Source: JAKFDI01 sp036676235 (lineage in GTDB: Bacteria > Pseudomonadota > Gammaproteobacteria > Burkholderiales > Burkholderiaceae_C). From it: a stretch of DNA of 64,000 nucleotides. The translations under genes were made by a program, and so were the position numbers. Positions 1 to 7,436 of this stretch are shown here, one piece after another. The stretch is taken from NCBI GenBank assembly GCA_036676235.1, contig JAKFDI010000088.1:1-64000 (forward strand). Direction: 5' to 3'. Below the pieces are notes generated by a model. The model saw nothing but the letters and a program-made list of their open reading frames with translations, searched no databases and was not told the DNA's origin. How positions within the stretch are numbered: position 1 is the stretch's first letter; the number at the start of each line of letters is the position of its first letter.

Positions 1-119
1 TTCGTCTTCACTCAACACCAGTTCCGCCTTCGGTCTGCCTGTTCTCATTGCGGTATCTCGATCACCAAGATACCGCAGAAGCACGCAAGACTAATGCCAG
101 TTATATGCGGGACGGGACA

Positions 120-782
120 CTAGCTCTCGACGGCCAAACCGGCGGCCTTCCACTCAGGGAAGCCATCCTCGAGGCGCCGAACGTTAAACCCCTTCTTTCG
201 CAGCGCAGCCACCGCCTCGAAGGCCATCACGCAGTAGGGCCCGCGACAGTACGCCACGATTTCCTGTGTCTTCGGCAGTTCGGCCAAATGTCTCTTGAGC
301 TGGCCCAGCGGGATGTTCACTGCGCCGGGAAGGTGTCCAAGGTTGTACTCGTCCTCGGGCCGCACATCGAGTAGCGTCACCAGATGATCCCGCAGCTTGG
401 CCTTCAGTTCGCTTCGTGAGATTGGCGCCAATGCGTCGCGCGCGAAGAAGTAGTCCGCCATGACCTCGCGGACTTCGGCGCGATTGCGCTCGCCCACGCA
501 ACCAACAGCCTTGAGAAGCGCCACGACAGACTCGTGGCCCGACAGGCTGTAGACAACCTGCTTGCCTTGCCGCTGCGCCTCGACCAGTTGGGCGCGGCGA
601 AGTATCTGCAGGTGACGCGACGTGTTTGCAAAGGTCAACCCGCTGACGTCAGCAAGCGCCTCGACGGCACGCGCGCCCTGTGCCAGGTGCTCCAGCAGCT
701 CCAGCCGATGGGGATGCCCCACGGCCTGACAGATCTCGGCCAGGCTGGCGTATACGGCCTTCTTCGGTGCGGTCTCTCGCAT
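120..782 (-). CDS. ArsR-family repressor fused to a rhodanese domain
   Basis: 220 aa from an ATG at 782; an in-frame TTG lies 18 bases upstream, but a GAGGGA ribosome site fits the ATG. Residues about 8-90 form an ArsR/SmtB winged helix, with the recognition segment around SGLTFANTSRHLQ. Residues about 125-215 form a rhodanese domain whose active loop reads CRGPYC, giving a catalytic Cys at about 179. ArsR-rhodanese fusions are known as regulators that sense thiol, persulfide or metalloid stress. It lacks the paired Cys metal site of classical ArsR near the recognition helix, so the rhodanese Cys may be the sensor (inference). It is divergent from the MFS gene at 906, with a palindrome at 852-877 between them. 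Confidence 0.88.
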   Translation of the reverse strand: MRETAPKKAVYASLAEICQAVGHPHRLELLEHLAQGARAVEALADVSGLTFANTSRHLQILRRAQLVEAQRQGKQVVYSLSGHESVVALLKAVGCVGERNRAEVREVMADYFFARDALAPISRSELKAKLRDHLVTLLDVRPEDEYNLGHLPGAVNIPLGQLKRHLAELPKTQEIVAYCRGPYCVMAFEAVAALRKKGFNVRRLEDGFPEWKAAGLAVES

Positions 783-851
783 CTCATGGTCCCTCAACAA
801 CGCCCCTCATCTTCACACTGGTCAGGCTTGACGCCGTGGTGCCGATAAGAA

Positions 852-877
852 ATCATTCAGCGTATTGATTGAATGAT
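852..877. promoter_or_regulatory. Candidate ArsR-type operator
   Basis: A perfect inverted repeat, ATCATTCA (852-859) and TGAATGAT (870-877) around a 10-base spacer, lies between the divergent regulator and MFS genes. Its form matches typical ArsR/SmtB operators. Its position argues that the MFS gene starts at ATG 906 and not at the ATG inside the repeat (873). Binding by the 120-782 product is inferred. Confidence 0.6.
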
Positions 878-905
878 ACAAGTGCCTGACAAGGTGCACC
901 TTCGC

Positions 906-2120
906 ATGTTCAAGAACCCGATGCACCGTCAGGTCCTGTTGCTGGCCACGGCCCAGGCGCTGTTCCAGACCGTCTCCGTGATGGTGATGACTGTCGGCGG
1001 TCTGGCCGGAACCCAGCTTGCGACCTCGGCGGGCCTCGGCACGCTGCCCATTGCGACGATGTTCCTGGGCACCGCCAGTGCGACGTTCCCGGCTTCGTCG
1101 TGGATGGCCAAGGTCGGCCGGCGCCGGGGCTTCATGCTCGGGGCGTTGTTGGGAGTCATCGGGGGATTGGTGGCCGCATGGGGGATCTGGCAGGGGTCAC
1201 TGGCCGTCCTGTCAATCGGCACCTTCTTCGTCGGCACGTACCAGGCGTTCGCGCAGTTCTATCGGTTCGCCGCGAGCGAGATTGCCGACGATGCCTTCCG
1301 CCCGCGTGCCATCTCGCTGGTGATGGCCGGCGGAGTGGTGGCCGCCCTGTCGGGTCCGATGTTGGCAGGGCTGGGAGGGCCGGCGCTGGAGCCTCAGTAC
1401 CTTGGCTCGTTCCTGATTCTCGCGACGGTCTCTCTCATCGCCGCAGGCATCCTGGCGGGGCTGCGCGTCCCGTCGCCCGCGGCAATCCAAGCCACTCAAC
1501 AGGAAGGACGCGCGTGGCGCGCCATCGTCGCCCAGCCCGCTTACCTGGTCGCGCTCTTCGGCGCCGCCACAGGGTATGGCGTGATGATTCTCGCGATGAC
1601 CGCGACCCCGCTCGCGATGGTCCACCACCACCATGGGCTGGCGAGCGCATCAACGGTTATCCAGCTGCACGTCCTGGGCATGTTCCTGCCGTCCTTCTTC
1701 ACGGGCTCGCTCATCGCTCGCTGGGGGACGCTGCGTGTCATGTTCACCGGCATCGTCCTGCTAGCGGGACATGTGTTGATGACGTGGACCGGCACCGGTT
1801 TCAGTTCATTTGCAAGCGCCCTGGTGCTGCTCGGGGTCGGCTGGAACTTCCTCTACATCGGCGGCACGACCTTGCTGACAACCACCTACTCCCCCGCGGA
1901 GAAAAGCCGCGCCCAAGCCACCAACGACATGACCATATTCGCGATCGGCTTGGCTTGCTCCTTCGGCGCCGGCGGTCTGCTGAAGGTGCTGGGTTGGCAA
2001 TGGATGAACGCGCTTCTGCTGCCCTGGCTCGCCGGCGCCGCTGCGCTGCTCATTTGGTTCGGCATCAGCACGGAACACGCCAAGGACAGGGCCGCTGCTC
2101 GCGACCGGGCGGCGACTTGA
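906..2120 (+). CDS. MFS transporter
   Basis: 404 aa inner-membrane protein with about 12 hydrophobic segments. A basic loop GRRRGF near residues 71-76, between the second and third helices, matches MFS motif A, so proton-coupled export is the likely role. A run of four His near residue 240 is unusual and could bind metal (inference). An ATG at 873 would add 11 residues but sits in the putative operator, so 906 is preferred. It is the first gene of a run with a methyltransferase (17-base gap) and ynfA, divergent from the ArsR-rhodanese gene. The substrate cannot be told from sequence; context suggests a toxic small molecule or metal(loid). Confidence 0.85.
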   Translation: MFKNPMHRQVLLLATAQALFQTVSVMVMTVGGLAGTQLATSAGLGTLPIATMFLGTASATFPASSWMAKVGRRRGFMLGALLGVIGGLVAAWGIWQGSLAVLSIGTFFVGTYQAFAQFYRFAASEIADDAFRPRAISLVMAGGVVAALSGPMLAGLGGPALEPQYLGSFLILATVSLIAAGILAGLRVPSPAAIQATQQEGRAWRAIVAQPAYLVALFGAATGYGVMILAMTATPLAMVHHHHGLASASTVIQLHVLGMFLPSFFTGSLIARWGTLRVMFTGIVLLAGHVLMTWTGTGFSSFASALVLLGVGWNFLYIGGTTLLTTTYSPAEKSRAQATNDMTIFAIGLACSFGAGGLLKVLGWQWMNALLLPWLAGAAALLIWFGISTEHAKDRAAARDRAAT

Positions 2121-2137
2121 CCTGAGAGGAGAAGGCG

Positions 2138-2755
2138 ATGTCCATCACGTCGCACTGGCAGCAGGTGTATGAAACGAAACAGGTGACCGAGGTGAGCTGG
2201 TTCCAGGAACACGCCCAGCAGTCGTTGGCATTGATTCGCGCGAGCGGCATCGGTCCCGAAGCGTCAATCATCGATGTTGGCGGCGGCGCCTCCACGTTGG
2301 TGGATGACCTTCTATTGCAGAACTTCGAGCGAATCACCATCGTTGACGTGGCCGAGTCGGCGTTGGAGGAAAGCAAACGCCGCCTTGGTCCTGCCGCTGC
2401 TCGCGTCGATTGGGTTGTGGGCGACATCACCGTGGTGGCGCTTCCTGAATCGGCATACGACTTCTGGCACGACCGCGCGGTGTTCCACTTCCTTGTCGAA
2501 CCTTCGCATCGAGCGGCTTATGTGGCGGCTGCGCTGCGTGCCCTCAGGCCGAGTGGCTACTTGATGATCGCGACGTTCGCCGACGATGGTCCCACGCGCT
2601 GTAGCGGTCTACCGACGATGCGGTACTCCAGCGGTCAGCTGCATGCCCAGTTCGGAAGCTCGTTCCGCCTGGTCACGCAGACGAGGGAAATTCATCAAGC
2701 GCCGTCCGGAACGGCACAGGCATTCACCTACTGCTTGCTTCGGAAAAGCGCATAG
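2138..2755 (+). CDS. Class I SAM-dependent methyltransferase
   Basis: 205 aa. Motif I is IDVGGGAS (residues 45-52), which binds S-adenosylmethionine, and an acidic VDV segment follows about 25 residues later. The start has a clear ribosome site (GAGAGGAGAAG) 17 bases after the MFS stop, so the two are probably co-transcribed. The overall pattern is that of the small TehB-like or thiopurine-methyltransferase-like enzymes seen in metalloid and toxic-compound resistance loci. The methyl acceptor is unknown. Confidence 0.85.
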   Translation: MSITSHWQQVYETKQVTEVSWFQEHAQQSLALIRASGIGPEASIIDVGGGASTLVDDLLLQNFERITIVDVAESALEESKRRLGPAAARVDWVVGDITVVALPESAYDFWHDRAVFHFLVEPSHRAAYVAAALRALRPSGYLMIATFADDGPTRCSGLPTMRYSSGQLHAQFGSSFRLVTQTREIHQAPSGTAQAFTYCLLRKSA

Positions 2756-2911
2756 CCGCGCTGCCGAGAAACGGAGAGCTTCATCGGCAGCCGCTGGCTT
2801 CAGACAAGGTCCCATGAACGGCGGTCCAACCCGATCTCGTGCAGTGACGGATGCGCCGCTCGCTGCTGCCGGTGCCATCTATGCTCCCGTCCCTTGTGTT
2901 GCAAGAATCGA

Positions 2912-3232
2912 ATGAAGACCCTACTGCTGTTTATCGCCACGGCGCTCGCCGAAATCGTCGGCTGCTATCTGCCTTACCTATGGTTGAAGCAAGGTCGCAC
3001 GGCGTGGCTGCTGGTGCCGGCAGCGTTCAGTCTGGCGCTTTTCGCGTGGCTGTTGACCCTCCATGCGACAGCGGCCGGGCGGGTGTACGCCGCGTACGGC
3101 GGCGTCTACATCAGCGTCGCCATCGCCTGGCTGTGGGCGGTCGACAAGGTGCGGCCGACCGCTTGGGACACCGCGGGCGTGCTCGTCGCACTCTGCGGCA
3201 TGGGCATCATCATGTTCCAGCCAAGAGGCTGA
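2912..3232 (+). CDS. ynfA: YnfA/UPF0060 family small membrane protein
   Basis: 106 aa, close to the roughly 108 aa usual for YnfA, with four hydrophobic helices and family-typical stretches AEIVGCYLPYLWL and AAYGGVYI. The ATG at 2912 is chosen over an in-frame TTG 18 bases upstream because it gives the conserved MKTLLLFIATALAE start. YnfA proteins are small multidrug resistance-like inner-membrane proteins; efflux activity has been proposed, but the substrate is not settled. It lies about 155 bases after the methyltransferase on the same strand and convergent with the MerR-type gene ending at 3240. Confidence 0.92.
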   Translation: MKTLLLFIATALAEIVGCYLPYLWLKQGRTAWLLVPAAFSLALFAWLLTLHATAAGRVYAAYGGVYISVAIAWLWAVDKVRPTAWDTAGVLVALCGMGIIMFQPRG

Positions 3233-3239
3233 AGCCGCT

Positions 3240-3698
3240 TCAGGCGCAGCACCCGCGGCTGGCCGCCTCAGGTGTACCAGCCATGTCCTTGAGGATTGAG
3301 CACTGAGCCGCTGGTCCACCGGCGCACATCTCCGAGCAAGACCGGGCGAAGCGAGCCAGGCTTCTCTCAAGCGTGCGCAGTTCGGCCATCTTCGCGCGAA
3401 CGGCTGCCAACCGCGCTTGCGCAATCGCCAAGGTCTCGAAGCAGTCCCGCTCCTCGCTCTGAGAGAGCGACACGAGCTCGCGCACCTGCTCGATCGGAAA
3501 CCCGAAATCGCGGCAGTGGCGGATGAAGGTGAGCAGTTCCTCGGAGTCCGCCTGGTAGACGCGATGTCCGCTCGGCCGGCGCTTCGCCGGCGGGATAAGG
3601 CCGATCTCCTCGTAGTAGCGGATGGTGGGCACCGTGCAGCCCGTGCGCTCGGCGAGGGCGCCTATCGTCAGCTCTGAGGTCGTTTCCAGATTCTTCAT
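3240..3698 (-). CDS. MerR-family metal-responsive regulator
   Basis: 152 aa from ATG 3698. Residues 10-48 form the MerR winged helix (TIGALAERTGCTVPTIRYYEE), followed by the RRPSGHRVY wing and a dimerisation helix at about 80-118. Cysteines at 86, 121, 125 and 133, plus a terminal CC, resemble the metal-binding end of MerR/ZntR/CueR-type sensors. An in-frame codon at 3713 would run into the promoter region, so 3698 is preferred. It is divergent from the operon at 3779-7174, whose promoter has the 19-base spacer expected for MerR activation. The cognate metal is not known. Confidence 0.88.
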   Translation of the reverse strand: MKNLETTSELTIGALAERTGCTVPTIRYYEEIGLIPPAKRRPSGHRVYQADSEELLTFIRHCRDFGFPIEQVRELVSLSQSEERDCFETLAIAQARLAAVRAKMAELRTLERSLARFARSCSEMCAGGPAAQCSILKDMAGTPEAASRGCCA

Positions 3699-3707
3699 CG
3701 AAGGCCC

Positions 3708-3738
3708 TTGCATCTCAAGCTACTTGAGGTTTTACAGT
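3708..3738 (+). promoter_or_regulatory. MerR-type promoter with central dyad
   Basis: A -35-like TTGCAT (3708-3713) and a -10-like TACAGT (3733-3738) are separated by 19 bases, the overlong spacing that MerR-family activators correct. The spacer contains the dyad CTCAAGCTACTTGAG (3714-3728). It points at the operon starting at 3779 and lies just upstream of the divergent MerR-type gene. Confidence 0.65.
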
Positions 3739-3778
3739 GAGTCTATCGGGGCTCGGCCTCGCTTGCAGAAGGTGACCG

Positions 3779-4060
3779 ATGAAGAAGGTACTTGGACTGG
3801 TGGGCGTTGCGGCGGCCTGTGGCGTTTGCTGCGCCATCCCGCTTGCATTGCCGCTGCTGGGTGGCGTGGCTGCCTCCAGCTTGGGGTTCGCGTTTGGCTG
3901 GGAGGTGGCAGCCTTGCTCGGGTTGGCCGCCGTGGCGTTTACGCTGTTCCTGGCCCGACGGCAGAGGGCCGCTGCGGCGGCATGTGCCCCAGCGGCGAGC
4001 GGCTCGTCGTCCTGTGGCTGTGCCGGCAGCGCCACGACCGAGAAGGGCCACGCATCATGA
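3779..4060 (+). CDS. MerT-like small Cys-containing membrane protein
   Basis: 93 aa with two hydrophobic helices (about 5-35 and 42-60). The first carries CGVCC at 14-18 followed by AIPLALPLLGG, recalling the vicinal Cys pair and Pro of MerT/MerC mercuric transporters. The tail has Cys 69, 79 and 81 and ends near SSCGC, a possible soft-metal ligand. It is the first gene under the MerR-type promoter and overlaps the next gene by ATGA. Overall identity to MerT is not established, so metal uptake or sensing in the inner membrane is inference. Confidence 0.7.
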   Translation: MKKVLGLVGVAAACGVCCAIPLALPLLGGVAASSLGFAFGWEVAALLGLAAVAFTLFLARRQRAAAAACAPAASGSSSCGCAGSATTEKGHAS

Positions 4061-4419
4061 GCGCACCCATCGCCTGCACTCTGCCGGGTCCCGAACTGCG
4101 CGACCGGCTCGGCGCCATTGCTGCGCTGGCGAAGCGCGCCCTGCTGGCCTACGAACAGGACGGTGCGACGCTGAGCTTGCGGTACGCGAACGAGGCGGCA
4201 GACGAGCTCGAGGCAGTGGTGGCCCAGGAGCGGGAGTGCTGCGCGTTCCTCGACTTCGATCTGGTGCGGCGCTCGGACGCGGTTCACCTCGTCATCACGG
4301 CGCCTGCTGAGACGATCGAGTTCGCTCCCGTGCTGATGGCTCACTTCCTCGGCCAGCCAGCTCGCCAGCTGGGAGGCTGCGGTGCCTCTTGCGGCTGCAA
4401 CGCCGGCAGCGCTGCATGA
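4057..4419 (+). CDS. Small Cys-rich protein of unknown function
   Basis: 120 aa, no signal peptide, predicted cytoplasmic and mostly helical. It carries ECCAFLDFDL with a vicinal Cys pair (61-62) and a C-terminal GCGASCGC (Cys 108, 112, 114). That tail resembles the end of the preceding membrane protein, suggesting a shared metal or thiol ligand. The start ATG overlaps the upstream stop, and its own stop overlaps the DsbD-family start, so three genes appear translationally coupled. No named family is recognised. Confidence 0.75.
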   Translation: MSAPIACTLPGPELRDRLGAIAALAKRALLAYEQDGATLSLRYANEAADELEAVVAQERECCAFLDFDLVRRSDAVHLVITAPAETIEFAPVLMAHFLGQPARQLGGCGASCGCNAGSAA

Positions 4420-6560
4420 AGCCCAGGCTGCTCGGCCTCTTGCTGCTGTGCCTTCCGGGGTTTGCGCTCGGACAACCGGCGGTTGTCGCGACCGCCCATG
4501 TGCGAGCAGAGCTTGTTGCTCACGCGCCGAGCGGCGTGCGCCCCGGCAAGACCGTGCAGTTGGGGCTGTCCATCCAGCACCAGCCGCACTGGCATACCTA
4601 CTGGAAGAACCCGGGCGACTCTGGCTTGCCGACCACGTTCAGCTGGCAGTTGCCCGATGGGGTTCAAGTCAGCGACGTCGACTGGCCCACGCCCAAGCAG
4701 CTCCCTGTCGGCCCGCTGATGAACTACGGCTACGAGGACCAAGTGCTGCTGCCGGTGAAGCTCAGCATCCCGGAGGGTTTCAGCGCCCGAACGCTCGACG
4801 TGAAGCTGCGCGCGGACTGGCTGGTGTGCAAGGAAATCTGCATTCCTGAGTCGGGCGAGTTTTCGCTTCAGGTGCCGACGGACGCCGCGACTGTTTCGCA
4901 TGCCACTACGTTTGCTGCCGCGCAGGCTCGGGTGCCGCAGTCGCTCGAGAACCTGCGTGCCGCCGCCCTGGTCGAAGGCAATGTGCTGGCCGTTGAAGTG
5001 GACGGCTTGCCGCCGGCGGCTCAGCAGAAAGCGTTGGAGCTGTTCGCCGAAACGCCCGGGGTCATCGAGCATGCGGCACGCATCGAGCAGCGCTGGGACG
5101 GCGCCCGGTGGAAGGCGGCGGTTCCTCTGGCCGCACAGCGCACGGAGAGTCCGTCCGTCATGCACGCGGTGCTTGCCGCCCCTGGGCAGCCCACAGGCAT
5201 GCGTGTGCGACTGGCGATCGAAGGGCAGTGGGCGGGCGTTTCATCACCGGCCCCAGCGGCTACGCATTCGGCGCCGCAGGGCGTAGCGCCAAGCGCAGCC
5301 TCATTCATGCTCACACTCAGCCTCGCCGTGCTCGGCGGGATGCTGCTGAACCTGATGCCGTGCGTGTTTCCGGTGCTATCGCTCAAGGTGCTCGGCTTCG
5401 CGCAGCCCGGGCAAAGCCGCCGGACTCTGGCGGCCAGCGGTGTGGCCTACACAGCGGGCGTGATCGTGTCCTTCGTGGCGCTCGCCGGCCTCTTGCTCGT
5501 GCTGCGCGCGGGCGGTGAGCAGCTTGGCTGGGGCTTTCAGCTCCAGTCGCCGGTGTTCGTGGCGCTGCTGGCGGTCGTCTTCACCCTGATCGGTCTGAAC
5601 CTCGCGGGGGTGTTCGAGTTCGGCAGCGTGCTGCCCAGCAGTGTGGCGACGCTGCGGGCGCGCAACCCGGTGGCCGATCATGCGTTGACCGGTGTGCTCG
5701 CGGTGGCGGTCGCGTCGCCCTGCACGGCGCCGTTCATGGGCGTCGCGCTCGGTGCCGCGCTGACACTTCCTCCCGCTCAAGCTCTGATGGTGTTCGCCGC
5801 ACTCGGGTTGGGCATGGCGTTGCCGTATTTGGCCGCGAGTCTTCTGCCTGGAGTGGCTCGGCGGCTGCCTCGGCCAGGCGTCTGGATGCTGCGCTTCAAG
5901 GTGCTGATGGCATTCCCGATGTTTGCCACAGTGGTGTGGCTGCTGTGGGTGCTGGGCCGGCAAGTGGGCATCGACGGCGCTGCTGCATTGCTTGCGGTAC
6001 TTGTGGCACTTGCCTTCACGGCCTGGGCCATCGGCTCCCCAGGCTTCGGACGCAAGGGCAAGCTTGGTTTCGGCACCGCCGCAGTGGTGACGCTGGCGGC
6101 GACGGTCTTCTGGGCGTGGCCGGCCGTTCATTCGCCCGCATTGGCGGCGAGCGGGACAACCAACGATTCGCCCTGGCAGCCCTGGTCCATAGCTGCTGTC
6201 GCCGAAGCCCAAGCTGAGGGCAGGCCCGTGTTCGTCGACTTCACGGCCGCCTGGTGTGTCACCTGCCAGGTGAACAAGCTCACGACACTGTCGGACCGCA
6301 CTGTCCTTGCCGATTTCCATCGTCGGCGAGTGCTGCTGCTTCGCGCTGACTGGACGCGGCGTGACCCGCAGATCACGCAGGAACTGGCTCGCCTCGGGCG
6401 CAGCGGTGTACCCGTGTACGCGTTGTACACGCCCTCCGCTCAAGTGCCGCTGGTGCTGCCGGAGATCTTGCGTGCCTCCGACCTGCACCGTGCACTTGCC
6501 GATCTGCAACCCGCGCGCAGCGACGCGATTACGTCGACCGTTTTAACAAGGAGTGAATGA
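4416..6560 (+). CDS. DsbD-family protein-disulfide reductase
   Basis: 714 aa from ATG 4416, overlapping the previous stop. A signal peptide ends near residue 20. A periplasmic DsbD-alpha-like domain follows with Cys 138 and 142 (VCKEIC). A central bundle of about eight membrane helices holds the paired Pro/Cys elements NLMPCVFP and ASPCTAP. The C-terminal thioredoxin domain has the active site CVTC at about 614-617. Such proteins carry electrons from cytoplasmic thioredoxin to periplasmic thiol proteins. The long N-terminal region is more like ScsB-type proteins than E. coli DsbD. With the next gene, a periplasmic redoxin, it probably protects thiols under metal stress. Confidence 0.9.
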   Translation: MKPRLLGLLLLCLPGFALGQPAVVATAHVRAELVAHAPSGVRPGKTVQLGLSIQHQPHWHTYWKNPGDSGLPTTFSWQLPDGVQVSDVDWPTPKQLPVGPLMNYGYEDQVLLPVKLSIPEGFSARTLDVKLRADWLVCKEICIPESGEFSLQVPTDAATVSHATTFAAAQARVPQSLENLRAAALVEGNVLAVEVDGLPPAAQQKALELFAETPGVIEHAARIEQRWDGARWKAAVPLAAQRTESPSVMHAVLAAPGQPTGMRVRLAIEGQWAGVSSPAPAATHSAPQGVAPSAASFMLTLSLAVLGGMLLNLMPCVFPVLSLKVLGFAQPGQSRRTLAASGVAYTAGVIVSFVALAGLLLVLRAGGEQLGWGFQLQSPVFVALLAVVFTLIGLNLAGVFEFGSVLPSSVATLRARNPVADHALTGVLAVAVASPCTAPFMGVALGAALTLPPAQALMVFAALGLGMALPYLAASLLPGVARRLPRPGVWMLRFKVLMAFPMFATVVWLLWVLGRQVGIDGAAALLAVLVALAFTAWAIGSPGFGRKGKLGFGTAAVVTLAATVFWAWPAVHSPALAASGTTNDSPWQPWSIAAVAEAQAEGRPVFVDFTAAWCVTCQVNKLTTLSDRTVLADFHRRRVLLLRADWTRRDPQITQELARLGRSGVPVYALYTPSAQVPLVLPEILRASDLHRALADLQPARSDAITSTVLTRSE

Positions 6561-7174
6561 TGATGAAGACCTGGATGATGGGCGCCCTGTTCGGCGCCAC
6601 CGTGCTCGCCGCGACCTCTGCGATGGCGCAAGCAGTCGTGGGAAATCCGGCACCGGCGTTCACCGCCACCGACACGACGGGCAAGCCTGTGACCTTGTCC
6701 GATTTCAAGGGCAAGTTCGTTGTGTTGGAGTGGACCAACCCGGAGTGCCCGTTCGTGGGCAAGCACTACAACAGCGGCAACATGCCTGCGACGCAGAAGC
6801 AGATGACGGCCAAGGGCGTTGCCTGGCTGTCCATTCAAACGACCAAAAAGAACGACGACAAGGCGCGCGCCGAGCTGCAGGCGTGGCAGAAATCGAAGAA
6901 CGCATCTCCCACGGCGACGATCATCGACTCGGATGGAAACGTCGCCCGCGCCTATCGCGCCACTGCGACGCCGCACATGTACGTCGTCGACCCGCAGGGC
7001 ACGCTGATCTACGCCGGCGCCATCGACAGCAAGCCGAGCGCAAATCCGGCAGACATCGAAACGGCGACCAATTTCGTGTCCCAGGCGCTCGACGAGGCGA
7101 TGTCTGGTAAGACAGTGAGCCGTCCGAGCACGCGTGCTTATGGCTGCGCGGTGAAGTATCCGCGTGGCGCCTGA
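6560..7174 (+). CDS. Periplasmic redoxin (AhpC/TSA-thioredoxin fold) protein
   Basis: About 204 aa. Three consecutive ATGs (6557, 6560, 6563) follow an AAGGAG site at 6548-6553; spacing favours the second or third. The signal peptide ends at AMAQA. The redoxin domain has NPAPAFTATDTTGKPVTLSDFKG at its start. The usual CxxC is reduced to a single Cys in TNPECPFVGKHY, a peroxiredoxin-like layout. It is the last gene of the MerR-facing operon and overlaps the DsbD-family stop, which suggests the latter is its reductant (inference). Confidence 0.85.
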   Translation: MMKTWMMGALFGATVLAATSAMAQAVVGNPAPAFTATDTTGKPVTLSDFKGKFVVLEWTNPECPFVGKHYNSGNMPATQKQMTAKGVAWLSIQTTKKNDDKARAELQAWQKSKNASPTATIIDSDGNVARAYRATATPHMYVVDPQGTLIYAGAIDSKPSANPADIETATNFVSQALDEAMSGKTVSRPSTRAYGCAVKYPRGA

Positions 7175-7436
7175 CTGCCAGCGAAACAAGGAGGCGATGT
7201 CTTCCGGCCACAACAGAGAGTGACGGAAGTCGTGCAACCGTTAAGCGTGCTAGGTCGTTGGAACCGAACACATCTTTTCTTCCTGACGGTTGGCTAGGTT
7301 CCAAGAGCGCTGTGGTGCCTTGTGCGCACGAGGTACCTCCAGCGTGCGCAGTCCGGCCGGCCACGCGCGGGAAGCCGAAATTCGAGGTAGGTGACGGAGA
7401 TCAGCAGCGCAGCTGTTGCTACCCTAAAGTGTCCCC

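Noticed and set aside
1100..2125. 341-codon plus-strand frame inside the MFS gene
   Set aside because: Out-of-frame shadow, rich in Arg/Gly/His and without membrane helices; the overlapping MFS frame is convincing.
5376..6509. Long minus-strand open frame opposite the DsbD-family gene
   Set aside because: Low-complexity Arg/Gln/His-rich shadow; the plus-strand gene has all its motifs.
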